A stretch of 64,000 nt of DNA from positions 1,204,376-1,268,375 of the forward strand of contig NZ_SZPZ01000004.1 in NCBI RefSeq assembly GCF_005233875.1, written 5' to 3'. This stretch comes from Kribbella jiaozuonensis (lineage in GTDB: Bacteria > Actinomycetota > Actinomycetes > Propionibacteriales > Kribbellaceae). The notes beneath the pieces are model-generated. The model did no database searches. It had not been told where the DNA came from and worked only from the letters and a program-made list of their open reading frames with translations. Shown here one piece after another: positions 16,410-25,504 of this stretch. Position numbers and translations under genes: made by a program. Position 1 is the first letter of the stretch. Every line of letters starts with the position of its first letter.

Positions 16410-19334
16410 TCAGCGCGGGACGTAGCCGGTCTGCCGGCAGAACGCGTCGGCGGCGGCCTGGTGGGCCGCCGCCTCGTCAGGACGGTCGAGGGCCTCGCAG
16501 CAGCGGGCCAGCAGGCGACGGGCCGACTGCCGCCCGATGCCGTACTCGACCGAGTCGGCCAGCGCTTGGCTCGCCTGGGCGTGGGCGAGTTCGACCTCGC
16601 CGTCGAGGAAGTTGCACAGGGCAAGGTCGCAGTGCAGCTCGGCGATGACGGTCGCATAGCCGGATTTCGCGGCCAGCGCGTCGCCTTCCTCGTAGTACGT
16701 CCGGGCGGTCGCGACATCGCCGGCGTGCAGGTAGGAGTCGGCGAGCGCCTGCAGCGAAATGCAGGTGTCGTAGCTGTTGTCGATCTCGCGGCTGTCACGC
16801 AGTACGTCGGTCGCGATCCGGCGCGCGTCCTCGAAATGACCGAGCCGGTTCTCGACCGCGGCCTTGGCCAGCCCCCACTGGATCCCGTCGAGCCGGTTCT
16901 CCACCAGCGGCTCGGCGTTGCATAGGTCCGTTGCCGCGAGCTCCAAATTGCCGAGTTCCTTATAGGCGCCAGCTCGGTTGACCAGGGCAACAAGTCGATC
17001 GTTGCCGTGCGCACCAGAGTGCTGCAGCGACTCGGTGGCACAGGCAACGGCCTCGCGGAACTCACCGAGATGGATGTGGTTCATCGCCTGCGCGTTCAGA
17101 CCGCGCGGCATCCGCGCGAACTCACCGCAGGCCCGGAACACCGCCAGCCCTTCACCGAACGCCTTGGCGGACTCGCGCAACCGCCCCTGGGCGTTGTAAC
17201 TGACCCCGATGTTGCACCGCAGCGCACCTTCGCCGAGCGTGAACCCGCAGGCGCGATAGAGCTCCGCAGCCTGCTCGAAGAGTGCGATCGCTTCGTCGTT
17301 CGCCCCCGACTGCCGCTCGAGTACGCCGCGCGCGTGCAGCATCGCGCCGCGCCCGGCCTCGTCACCGGACGTCTGTTCGCCGAGCTCACCGAGCCGGACC
17401 AGGGCGCGCCACGTGCCGTACCGGCTGTGCTCGTAGAGATAGAGCCGGACGATATCGGCGAGTTGCCAGGCGACATCGGGCGTCCCGAGCTCGAGCGCGC
17501 GCTGCGCCACGGCCTCGACGTTGGGCAGCTCGGCCGTCAGCCACGCCTCCGGATCCGCGACGGTGACGTCGTACGACGGCATCGGGACGCGGACGGCGCC
17601 TGGTTCCAGGATCAGCATTGCGGCGTTCGCCGTGCCGACGTACCAACGACACAAGGACTTCCAGGCGTCGAGGGCCGGGGCGGCGAGCTGGGCAGCGTAC
17701 TCCTTGACGAGGTCGTGCATGAGGTAGCGGTCGTGGCCGACGGATTCCAGCAGGCTGGCGGATTCGAGGCGGTTGAGGACCTGGTCGTACGTCGGGCCGA
17801 TGAGCGCCGCGGCCGCGTCGGGGGCGAACTCCTGACCTGGGAAGAGCGAGAGCAGACGGAAGCCGCGTTGTACGGCGGGGTCGAGCAGGTCGTACGACGT
17901 TCGGAACGCCGAGCTGACCGCGGTGTCGTCGTCGATGGCGAGCGTGGCGAGCGCGCCCGTACGATGCATGCGGGAGACGAAGGCCGCGACCGAGCCGCGG
18001 GAGGCGACGGCGCCCGCGATGCGAAGAGCCAGCGGAAGGCCGGCGCACAGGTCGACGAGCTCCTCGACGTCATTGGTTGCCTGAAGCATCGAGTGGATGA
18101 GAGTGGTGCTGGCTTCCGGGGTCAGGGTCGGGACGCGGATCGGGATGCCGCCGTCGAGCGCGGCGAGAGCGTCCAGCGGGTTCCGGCTGGTGACGAGTAC
18201 GGCGCTGGTCGGCGTACCAGGGAGGAGCGGACGGATCTGGGCCGCGTCCTGCGCGTCGTCGAGGACGAGCAGAATGCTGCGCGTCGCCAGGCGCGACCGG
18301 AAGAGCGCAGCGCGCGCATCGCCGTCGTCGGGGATCGCGTGCGAGTCGACGCCAGATGCGCGCAGGAGCTCGACCAGTACGTCATCCGCGCGCCGCGGCT
18401 GGTCCGATGCGCCGCGGAGGCGGACGAACCATTGCCCGTCGGGGAAACGGTCGGTCAGCTCACGCGCGACGCGTACGGCGACGGCCGTCTTGCCGACACC
18501 CGGTGTGCCGGAGAGCGCGACGATCCGGACGCCTTCGGTCGCGGTCAGCAGATTCACGACGTCGGTCACCAGGTCGTCGCGGCCGACGAGGTTGCGGATG
18601 TCGAGCGGGAGCTGGTCCTGGTGTTGCCATTCGTCGTCGAGCGCGGACGTCAGGATCGATTGACGGAGCTCGCGCAGTTCGTCGGTCGGGTCGAGCCCGA
18701 ACTCGTCCACGAGCCGCCCCGCGAATCCGTCGTACGTCGACAACGCGTCGGCCTGGCGTCCGCAGCGGTAGAGCGCGGTCATCAGCAAGGCGATCAGGCT
18801 GTCGCGCAGCGGTTCTTGTGCGCTGAGGGTTTGCAGCTCCGGGAGTACGTCGGCGTGGTCGCCGCGGGCGAGGCGCGCGTCGTAGTACTGCTCGATCGTG
18901 GTCAGCCGCTCCTCGCGCAGGCCGATCGCGGCTGTTGGCTCCACCTCGATCGGGTCGCCGCGCCATTGGTCGAGGGCGTGGCGGAGGTGCTCAACCTGGC
19001 GGGCCGGATCCTCGGCGGCCTGAGTCAACGCGGCGCGGAACGCGTTGAGGTCGGATGGTTCGGCGGCGAGCAGGTAGCCGCGGCCGCGGGTCTGCAGTAC
19101 GTCGGCGCCGACGATGTCGCGCAACCGTCGTACGTAGGTGTGGACGGTCCGGGTCGGGTGCGCCGGCTGAGGTACGCCGTCGGGCCACAGTCCGTCGATC
19201 AGCTCATCCATCGGCACCGGGCGGTGCGGGCGCAGCAGCAGAATCGCAAGCAGCGAACACAACCGCGGCGCCGGCGTGGGGACCGCACGTCCGTCGACGA
19301 CGATCTCCAGCGGACCGAGCATGCGGAACTCCAT
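16410..19334 (-). CDS. AfsR/SARP-type regulator with NB-ARC and TPR domains
   Basis: The 974-residue protein starts at ATG 19334. An OmpR-like winged helix (residues 1-95) is followed by a BTAD domain (~95-240), an NB-ARC ATPase with Walker A GTPGVGKT at about 276-283, LLVLDDAQDA as Walker B, and C-terminal TPRs from ~650. This is the AfsR architecture of actinomycete regulators of secondary metabolism and development: ATP-gated DNA binding triggered by an upstream signal. The long upstream in-frame extension past 19334 overlaps the divergent GNAT gene and is spurious. Confidence 0.92.
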   Translation of the reverse strand: MEFRMLGPLEIVVDGRAVPTPAPRLCSLLAILLLRPHRPVPMDELIDGLWPDGVPQPAHPTRTVHTYVRRLRDIVGADVLQTRGRGYLLAAEPSDLNAFRAALTQAAEDPARQVEHLRHALDQWRGDPIEVEPTAAIGLREERLTTIEQYYDARLARGDHADVLPELQTLSAQEPLRDSLIALLMTALYRCGRQADALSTYDGFAGRLVDEFGLDPTDELRELRQSILTSALDDEWQHQDQLPLDIRNLVGRDDLVTDVVNLLTATEGVRIVALSGTPGVGKTAVAVRVARELTDRFPDGQWFVRLRGASDQPRRADDVLVELLRASGVDSHAIPDDGDARAALFRSRLATRSILLVLDDAQDAAQIRPLLPGTPTSAVLVTSRNPLDALAALDGGIPIRVPTLTPEASTTLIHSMLQATNDVEELVDLCAGLPLALRIAGAVASRGSVAAFVSRMHRTGALATLAIDDDTAVSSAFRTSYDLLDPAVQRGFRLLSLFPGQEFAPDAAAALIGPTYDQVLNRLESASLLESVGHDRYLMHDLVKEYAAQLAAPALDAWKSLCRWYVGTANAAMLILEPGAVRVPMPSYDVTVADPEAWLTAELPNVEAVAQRALELGTPDVAWQLADIVRLYLYEHSRYGTWRALVRLGELGEQTSGDEAGRGAMLHARGVLERQSGANDEAIALFEQAAELYRACGFTLGEGALRCNIGVSYNAQGRLRESAKAFGEGLAVFRACGEFARMPRGLNAQAMNHIHLGEFREAVACATESLQHSGAHGNDRLVALVNRAGAYKELGNLELAATDLCNAEPLVENRLDGIQWGLAKAAVENRLGHFEDARRIATDVLRDSREIDNSYDTCISLQALADSYLHAGDVATARTYYEEGDALAAKSGYATVIAELHCDLALCNFLDGEVELAHAQASQALADSVEYGIGRQSARRLLARCCEALDRPDEAAAHQAAADAFCRQTGYVPR

Positions 19335-19353
19335 GCCCTTTAGTCTGGCAGCT

Positions 19354-19926
19354 ATGGATGTCTTGCTGGGGCCCGTGAGGGAAGACGATGTCGCGTTGCT
19401 CCAACGGTTTGTGGTGGAGCCCGGGCTGATCGGGCTGGACTGGAACGGGTTTCGCGATGCGCAGGCGCCGGTCCGGCGGTTTGCCGAGGACGGGTTCCTC
19501 GGCGCTGAGGACGGGCGGCTGATGGTCCGGACCGGTGCGGAGACGCCGGGGCTCGTCAGTTGGCGGTCGGGGTCGTTCGACGGCAGGACGAAGTACTGGG
19601 AGATCGGGATCGCGCTGCTGCCGGAGTACCGCGGGCGTGGGATCGGGTGGCGGGCGCAGGCGCTGCTGACGGCGTACCTGTTCGAGCACACGCAGGTGCA
19701 GCGGATCCAGGCCGCGACCCATCCGGAGAACCTGGCCGAGCAGAAGTCGTTGGAGAAGGCGGGTTTCCGGCTCGAAGGCGTGATCCGCGGGTGCGAGTTC
19801 CGGGCCGGGCGGCTGCGGGACGGGTATCTGTACAGCCGGTTGCGGGACGATCCGGGGCCGGAGCTCGGCAACGGTTCGGTGACGGGAATGGCTACTGACA
19901 CCGTCGGGGAACCTTCGGCGCATTAG
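19354..19926 (+). CDS. GNAT family N-acetyltransferase
   Basis: This 190-residue member of the RimJ/RimL-like branch has DDVALLQRFV at the start, EIGIALLPEYRGRGIGWRAQ with the acetyl-CoA pyrophosphate-binding R-G-x-G-x-A segment, and ENLAEQKSLEKAGFRLEG near the end. It would acetylate an amine on a protein terminus, amino acid or small molecule. Only 19 bases separate its ATG from the divergent AfsR-like start, so the two genes may share control or be leaderless. Confidence 0.88.
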   Translation: MDVLLGPVREDDVALLQRFVVEPGLIGLDWNGFRDAQAPVRRFAEDGFLGAEDGRLMVRTGAETPGLVSWRSGSFDGRTKYWEIGIALLPEYRGRGIGWRAQALLTAYLFEHTQVQRIQAATHPENLAEQKSLEKAGFRLEGVIRGCEFRAGRLRDGYLYSRLRDDPGPELGNGSVTGMATDTVGEPSAH

Positions 19927-19997
19927 TCTCGGCGGGTCGTTGCACGCTTACTCGGCGTGGTTCTGCGACATTGAAAAGGCTGAGAGAGGGGTCGCCC

Positions 19998-20777
19998 GTG
20001 TCGCGTCGTCGAGGTCTTGTCGCCGGTGCCGTCGTGTTGTCGTTCGTGCTCGCTGGATGTTCCGACGTGGCCGCGAGCGAGACGAGCCCCTCGGACACCC
20101 CTTCATCTACAGTCTCTTCCCCGAGTACGACGCCGAGCGCCACCCCGACCGTGAAGCCGACGGTCAAGCCGACTGTGCCGCCGAAGCCCAAGGTGAAGCA
20201 GAAGCCGGCGTACTACGCGCTGCGGGTCGAACGGCAGCTGGACAAGCTCGGATACCCGGTCGGCGACATCGACGGTGACATAACCGCGCGTGCCAAGCAG
20301 GCGCTGTGCGCGTGGCGCGAGACGAACGGCCTGCCGGTCAGCCGCGCCGGCCTCACGTTGAACGACGCGTACTCGGTGCTCAACGCAACCAAGCGCCCGA
20401 CGCCTACCCGCTCCCCCGGCATCTACGTCAACAAGACCTGCCAGATCCTGTACCAAATCGTCGGGAACACCTACAAGCGGATCGTCTGGATCTCCACCGG
20501 CGCCCCCGGCTACGACACCCCCAACCGCACCGGCAAGGTCTGGCGCAAGTGGGCCGGCGCACACGAGAGCAGCCTGTACGAGGACGCGTACATGTACGAC
20601 TCCCTGTACTTCTTGAAGGACCGCCCCGGCATCGCCCTCCACGGCTCCCGAGTCAACTCCCTCATCAAGCCCTACCCCGCGAGCCACCGCTGCGTCCGAG
20701 TCATGCGCCCCGAAATCCACCAGATCTACGCCGACACCCCGATCGGCACCAAGGTCCAGATCTACGGCGAGTTCTAG
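19998..20777 (+). CDS. L,D-transpeptidase lipoprotein with peptidoglycan-binding domain
   Basis: I start at GTG 19998 after GAGAGAGGG. Residues 1-21 form a lipoprotein signal ending in VLAGC. A Pro/Thr/Lys-rich linker follows, then a peptidoglycan-binding domain (VERQLDKLGYPVGDIDGDI) and a YkuD catalytic domain. The active-site segment reads HGSRVNS...ASHRCVRV; the usual SHGCVR has Arg in place of Gly, but His and the nucleophilic Cys are kept. It should cross-link or anchor to peptidoglycan outside the membrane. Catalytic ability is likely but the substitution is unusual. Confidence 0.88.
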   Translation: MSRRRGLVAGAVVLSFVLAGCSDVAASETSPSDTPSSTVSSPSTTPSATPTVKPTVKPTVPPKPKVKQKPAYYALRVERQLDKLGYPVGDIDGDITARAKQALCAWRETNGLPVSRAGLTLNDAYSVLNATKRPTPTRSPGIYVNKTCQILYQIVGNTYKRIVWISTGAPGYDTPNRTGKVWRKWAGAHESSLYEDAYMYDSLYFLKDRPGIALHGSRVNSLIKPYPASHRCVRVMRPEIHQIYADTPIGTKVQIYGEF

Positions 20778-20795
20778 CAGCAATACTCCAGGAAC

Positions 20796-20942
20796 TCATT
20801 TACCGACCGACCCGGCACTTCTGAGTTGTGCTTGCTTGGCTCGGACGATGTCCGGGTCCCTGGGGTCGAGCGGAAGCACAGCGTCGTCGTCGTACCGTCT
20901 GTCTTTTCTGCGAACGACTTTGGCTATCCGAATCTGTCGCAT
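20796..20942 (-). CDS. 48-residue basic small protein
   Basis: The ATG at 20942 is preceded by AAGGAG with 5 bases spacing, an excellent ribosome site. The product MRQIRIAKVVRRKDRRYDDD continues with DAVLPLDPRDPDIVRAK. The basic head and acidic/proline middle look like a real conserved micro-protein, and I believe similar ones occur in actinomycetes, though I cannot verify this here. It is convergent with the transpeptidase gene (18 bases between stops) and follows the GH13 gene. The function is unknown; nucleic-acid contact is a guess from charge. Confidence 0.6.
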   Translation of the reverse strand: MRQIRIAKVVRRKDRRYDDDAVLPLDPRDPDIVRAKQAQLRSAGSVGK

Positions 20943-21012
20943 CGGAACTCCTTGGAGGGGCAGGCCTGGCGCCGAGGTGTTGGAGGGGTTCTCAAGACGC
21001 CAGGCCCGCCTG

Positions 21013-22641
21013 CTAGGTGGGGGTCGGCGACGACAGCAGGTACCACGCCGCGCTGTTGGGCGAGAGTTTGTCGCCCGCGTCCTGGTGACTCGCGAGCAGT
21101 AGTTCGCCGTCGACCGGCACAGCGACCACTCTCGACGAGCAGTTGACGACGCAGCAGAAGCCGTCGCCGCGGGTGAAGGCCAGTACGCCGGGTTCGGTCG
21201 CCAGCCAATCGAAGTCGTGCGAAGCCAGTGCCGGAAGCCGCCGGCGCACGCCGAGTGCCTCGCGGTACAGATGCAGCATCGATTCGCCCCAGCCCAGCTG
21301 ATGGTCCACAGCATGCATGGCGAACCAGTCAGGCTGCGGCAACCACGGATCTGACCGGGAGAAGCCGAAAGCCTCCTGGCCGGCCGACCAGGGCAAGGGA
21401 ATCCGGCAGCCGTCCCGGCCTCGCCGCTCCCCGTTGCTGCGGTGGAACATCGGATCGGTCAGCACATTGTCCGGCAGATCCGTGACCTCGGGCAGACCGA
21501 GCTCCTCGCCTTGATAGAGGTACGCCGCTCCCGGCAGCGCGAGCATCAGCAGCGCACTCGCCCGCGCACGTGCGGTCCCGAGATCGACGTCCCCGGCGTG
21601 TGCGCCTGGGGCCCCACCGCCGTAGCGGGTGACGGATCTCGGCATGTCGTGGTTGTTCAGCACCCAGGCGACCGAGGAGCCGGCGTCCTGGATCGTGCCC
21701 AGCCCGCGATCGACGACGTCGGAGAGAATCTGCGCGTCCCAGTGCGCGCGCAGGAACTCGAAGTAGAAGGTCTGATGCAGTTCGTCCGGCCGCTGGTACA
21801 GCGCGAGTTGCCGGGTATCCAGTACGCCGACCTCGCCGATCAGCACGCGTTCGCGGCCGGTGAAGGCCGAGTATCCATCGGCGATCTGCCGCCAACGGCG
21901 CCAGACGTCGTGCACCTCGGGCTGGTTCCACGCGTGCGGGTTGAGCGGGTCACCGGTGAGCTCGTCGTCGATCGCCTGCCCGTGATCCGGCAGTCCGGCC
22001 GCCTTGTGCAACCCGTGCGCCACGTCGATTCGGACGCCGTCGACGCCGCGCTCGAGCCAGAATCGCAGTACCTGCTCGAAGTACGCCGCCACGTCGGGGT
22101 GGCGCCAGTTGAAGTCGGCCTGCTCCGGCGCGAAGCTGTGCAGGTACCACTGGCCGTCGGGAACCTGTTGCCAGGCCGGGCCGCCGAAGACGGAGCGCCA
22201 ATTGTTGGGCGGTTCCTCGCCCCGGCCGTCGGCGAAGTGGAACCACGCGCGCTCAGGGCTCCCCGGGCCCGCGGCCAGCGCCGCGGCGAACCAGGGATGC
22301 TCGGTCGAGCAGTGGTTCGGGACAAGATCGATGAGGACCTTGATGTCATGCCGGTGCGCGTCGTCAACCAGACGGTCGAAACCGTCGAGGGTGCCGTAGC
22401 GGGGATCGACCGAGAAGTAGTCGGAGACGTCGTACCCGTGGTCGTGCTGCGGTGAGGGGTAGAACGGGTTGAGCCAGATGCCGTCCACTCCCAGGGCCCG
22501 CAGGTACGGGAGCTTCGCGCGGACACCGGCCAGATCACCGACACCGTCGCCGTCGGAGTCGTGGAAGCTGCGGAGGTAGACCTGGTAGATGACGGCGGTC
22601 CGCCACCAATCGGCTCCGGGCCGGGGCCTTGTCGTGAACAT
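21013..22641 (-). CDS. GH13 alpha-glucosidase (oligo-1,6-glucosidase/AglA type)
   Basis: The 542-residue alpha-amylase-superfamily enzyme begins WWRTAVIYQVYLRSFHDSDG, typical of cytoplasmic alpha-glucosidases. The four conserved regions are present: DLVPNH, GVRIDVAHG with the Asp nucleophile, LIGEV with the acid/base Glu, and NNHDM with the transition-state Asp. It lacks a signal peptide and hydrolyses short alpha-glucosides such as maltose, isomaltose or trehalose-like sugars. It is a single gene; the exact linkage preference cannot be read from the sequence. Confidence 0.92.
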   Translation of the reverse strand: MFTTRPRPGADWWRTAVIYQVYLRSFHDSDGDGVGDLAGVRAKLPYLRALGVDGIWLNPFYPSPQHDHGYDVSDYFSVDPRYGTLDGFDRLVDDAHRHDIKVLIDLVPNHCSTEHPWFAAALAAGPGSPERAWFHFADGRGEEPPNNWRSVFGGPAWQQVPDGQWYLHSFAPEQADFNWRHPDVAAYFEQVLRFWLERGVDGVRIDVAHGLHKAAGLPDHGQAIDDELTGDPLNPHAWNQPEVHDVWRRWRQIADGYSAFTGRERVLIGEVGVLDTRQLALYQRPDELHQTFYFEFLRAHWDAQILSDVVDRGLGTIQDAGSSVAWVLNNHDMPRSVTRYGGGAPGAHAGDVDLGTARARASALLMLALPGAAYLYQGEELGLPEVTDLPDNVLTDPMFHRSNGERRGRDGCRIPLPWSAGQEAFGFSRSDPWLPQPDWFAMHAVDHQLGWGESMLHLYREALGVRRRLPALASHDFDWLATEPGVLAFTRGDGFCCVVNCSSRVVAVPVDGELLLASHQDAGDKLSPNSAAWYLLSSPTPT

Positions 22642-22738
22642 CGCGATCGGTCCCTCTGGTCGTTCCCCAGGCCGCTGATCTCGTCACTACGATCCGCCGT
22701 CGGAGGGCGGGCGTCAGCAAGGCCAGCGTCCAGAGGGG

Positions 22739-23461
22739 CTACCCGCTAACCGGAATCCTGGGTCTGGCTGACCGGTAGTCAGTGGGCGTCGAGATACCGG
22801 ACCACAGCCAGCACCCGGCGATGGTCGTCGCTGGTCTCGGGTGGCGCAGCTTGGCGAAGACATGCCGGACATGCTTCTCCACAGTCGCTTCGGTCACCCA
22901 CAGCCGGCGTGCGATGCCCGAGTTGGAGCGACCCTCGGCCATCAGTGCGAGCACTTCGTGCTCCCGTGGACTGAGCTCGGCGAGCGGGTCGCCGTCCCGG
23001 CGGGCGTTGACCAGTTCCTGGACCAGGGCAGGGTCCATCACCGAGCCACCTCTGAGGATCCGCTCCATCGTCTCGATGAAGTCGCCCACATCCGTCACCC
23101 GGCTCTTGAGGAGATAGCCGATCCGCTGGCCGGACGCGAGCAGCTCCATGGCGTGCTCGACCTCGGCGTGGGCCGACAGGACGAGGATCCCGGCGGCCGG
23201 GAACTCGCGCCGAATCTCCCGGGCGGCGTCCAGCCCTTCGGTGCTGTGCGTGGGTGGCATCCGGATATCCACCACGACCAGGTCGGGCGAAAGGTCCCGC
23301 ACCAGCGGGAGGATCCACACACTGTCGCCGGTCTGTCCGACGACCTCGAAACCCGCCTGCTCGAGGAGGCTGGCCAGCCCCTGGCGCAGGAGTACGTCGT
23401 CTTCGGCCAGGACGACGCGGCTGCGTGTCGCACCGCCATCGACGGCCGAGTCGATCGTCAT
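22739..23461 (-). CDS. NarL/LuxR-type response regulator, C-terminus frameshifted
   Basis: A receiver domain (residues ~15-135, VVLAEDD, phospho-Asp in VVVDIRMPP) is followed by a LuxR helix-turn-helix (LSPREHEVLALMAEGRSNSGIARRL). After KHVRHVFAKLR the reading becomes HPRPATTIAG, whereas the next frame reads PETSDDHRRVLAVVRYL and stops at 22779, the usual end for this family. One missing base near 22838-22846 explains this. It is either a real mutation or a sequence error; the DNA-recognition helix is upstream and intact. The partner is probably the histidine kinase at 23927-25408. Confidence 0.85.
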   Translation of the reverse strand: MTIDSAVDGGATRSRVVLAEDDVLLRQGLASLLEQAGFEVVGQTGDSVWILPLVRDLSPDLVVVDIRMPPTHSTEGLDAAREIRREFPAAGILVLSAHAEVEHAMELLASGQRIGYLLKSRVTDVGDFIETMERILRGGSVMDPALVQELVNARRDGDPLAELSPREHEVLALMAEGRSNSGIARRLWVTEATVEKHVRHVFAKLRHPRPATTIAGCWLWSGISTPTDYRSARPRIPVSG

Positions 23462-23476
23462 CTCCCCACGGTAGAC

Positions 23477-23842
23477 CTACCTGTCGTCGAGGATCCGGCG
23501 GAGAGCGTCACCCGACAACGCCGTCTTGGACAGCAGAGCCGCGGCCGGCACGCTCTCGACGAGATCGATCAGGTCCTCCGCCGCGTGGGTGGAGATCAGA
23601 ACGACCTGCGCGGGGTCCACATTCGTCTCGATCTGGATCCGCCGGGCCAGGTCGAGGCCGCTCTCGCTGCCGAGGTTCACATCGACGAGTACGACGTCGG
23701 GTTCGGCGCCGTCCAGTCGCGCCAGCGCCTCGTCGATCGTCGAGGCGACTCCGACCACGGTGACCCCGTCACTTTCGAGGCGGGACCGCGCCGCGTCCAG
23801 GAAGTCAGTGCTGTCGTCGACGATGAAGCAGCGCAACCCCAT
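23477..23842 (-). CDS. single-domain response regulator
   Basis: This stand-alone CheY-like receiver of 121 residues has the acidic pair in CFIVDDSTDF, phospho-acceptor Asp in VVLVDVNLGSESG, the Thr/Ser switch in VVLISTHA and Lys in LLSKTALS. No output domain is attached. It lies between the histidine kinase and the LuxR-type regulator, in the same direction, so it probably acts as a phosphate sink or modulator in that pathway. Confidence 0.88.
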   Translation of the reverse strand: MGLRCFIVDDSTDFLDAARSRLESDGVTVVGVASTIDEALARLDGAEPDVVLVDVNLGSESGLDLARRIQIETNVDPAQVVLISTHAAEDLIDLVESVPAAALLSKTALSGDALRRILDDR

Positions 23843-23926
23843 GGCTCCAGAATCACGCGACGAGGGCCCCGGCGCATTCCAGCTAACGCGACTCTCTGTG
23901 CAATCGAACGTTGGCTCCGGCGGACG

Positions 23927-25408
23927 TCAGCTGCCGGTCAGCGGGAACTCGGCGGTCAAGGTGGTTCCGGCGCCGCGGGGACTGTCGAGGTTCAGCCGGC
24001 CGCCTAGCGCTTCCACCCGGTCGCGGAGGCCGAGCAGCCCGGTGCCCCGGCTGAAGTCCGCGCCGCCCTGTCCGTTGTCGCGGATCTCGACGCGGAGCGC
24101 GTCGCCGGTGATGTCGGTGGTGACCACGACCAGCGAAGCCTGCGAGTGTTTCGCGGCGTTGGTCAGAGCCTCGGACACGAAGTAGTAGGCGCTCGCCTCG
24201 AGCCGCTCCGACAGGCGCGGCTGCGCACGGAGCGTCAGGCGGATGGGGATCGTCGACCGGCGGCCCAGTGACTTCAGTGCCGGGCTGAGGCCGCCCTCGG
24301 CGAGGATCGCCGGGTGGATTCCGCGCGCCGTCTCGCGGAGCTCGTCCAGGGCGTCGGTCAGTCCGCCATGGACCTGGTCCAGCTCCGCGGTGAGCTCGGA
24401 CAACTCAGGCGGCACTTTCGTCTGGGCTGTCTGCAGCCGGAGCGCGAGTGAGACGAGCCGCTGCTGTGCGCCGTCATGCAGATTGCGCTCGATCTGCCGA
24501 CGCGTCCGGTCGGCGGTGACCACCACGCGGGCGCGGGATGCCATCAGTTCGGCCCGGGCCTCCGCGTTCTCGATCGCGGTGGCGACGAGCTCGGTGAAGC
24601 CCGCGATCTGTGCCTCGGTCGCGGCCGGGAACGGTATGTCGTTGGTCTTGGAGGCGGCAACGACACCCCAGAGGCGGCCGCCCACGGTGACCGGGCAGCC
24701 GATCGAGGAACGGATTCCGATGGTCTGCGCCTCCTGCGCGATCGCGCCCGATGCACCGGCGAAGCTGTCCAGGCGGATCGGTCCGGCGCGTCGGCGTACC
24801 TCGCGGGCGATGCTCAGGCCGTCGAGATCGAACCGCTCACCGACGGCCAGATGGGCGGGCACCCGGCTCCAGGCCGCGACACCGGTGACCGTCCCGTCCG
24901 GTTCGTACCGCTCCATCCGCGCGAGATCGGCGCCGCAGAGTCGCCCCACCTCTTCGGTCACGGCTGTGAACAGGACACTCGGCGCTACCGCTCGAGCCAC
25001 CTGAGTGGCGACCCGCCGGAGCGCGGATTGTTCGTTCGACAGCCGTTGGGCCTCCAGCGCCGCCCGCCGTAGCCGAGCCGCAAGCTCGCCCACGACCACC
25101 GCCGTCACGAGAAACACACCCAAGCCGATCGCGTTCTGGGCGTCGGCAAGCAGGAGGGAGTGCAACGGGCTGACGAAGAAGTACGCGTACGCCCACACGC
25201 TGAGCACGGCAGTGACGACGGCGAGTGGCGTACCCCAGAAGATCGCGATGGGCAGTACGGCGAGCAGATAGAGCACCAGCAGGCTGAGTGTCGGGACGTG
25301 GGGCTCGCCGAGCTTGATGAGCCCGGTCACGGCAGCGACCAGCAGGCCGGCTGCGAGCAGTCCAGTCAGCCGGCGGACAACCGCTGAGCTCGTCCGGCGC
25401 CGCTCCAT
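23927..25408 (-). CDS. membrane sensor histidine kinase (DUF4118-GAF-HisKA_3)
   Basis: The 493-residue protein has four N-terminal membrane helices of the DUF4118/KdpD type (residues ~15-110), a GAF domain at ~145-290, a HisKA_3 dimerisation box with the phospho-His in ERNLHDGAQQRLVSLALRLQ, and a HATPase domain with N box ALTNAAKHSQAS and G box GLLGLRDRVEALGG. It should autophosphorylate in response to a cytoplasmic GAF ligand or membrane signal and pass phosphate to the two receivers encoded downstream. Confidence 0.92.
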   Translation of the reverse strand: MERRRTSSAVVRRLTGLLAAGLLVAAVTGLIKLGEPHVPTLSLLVLYLLAVLPIAIFWGTPLAVVTAVLSVWAYAYFFVSPLHSLLLADAQNAIGLGVFLVTAVVVGELAARLRRAALEAQRLSNEQSALRRVATQVARAVAPSVLFTAVTEEVGRLCGADLARMERYEPDGTVTGVAAWSRVPAHLAVGERFDLDGLSIAREVRRRAGPIRLDSFAGASGAIAQEAQTIGIRSSIGCPVTVGGRLWGVVAASKTNDIPFPAATEAQIAGFTELVATAIENAEARAELMASRARVVVTADRTRRQIERNLHDGAQQRLVSLALRLQTAQTKVPPELSELTAELDQVHGGLTDALDELRETARGIHPAILAEGGLSPALKSLGRRSTIPIRLTLRAQPRLSERLEASAYYFVSEALTNAAKHSQASLVVVTTDITGDALRVEIRDNGQGGADFSRGTGLLGLRDRVEALGGRLNLDSPRGAGTTLTAEFPLTGS

Positions 25409-25504
25409 CCCATCACACTTTCCCCTGGACGAACGCTAACCGATAGGCCCGGACACGGACACCTAACCGACCGACGCCGCGGTTGCTCGGCTTGGGGCTG
25501 TTGG

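Noticed and set aside
17007..19343. A 778-codon open frame antisense to the AfsR-like gene
   Set aside because: No domain signature; codon pattern is that of a shadow.
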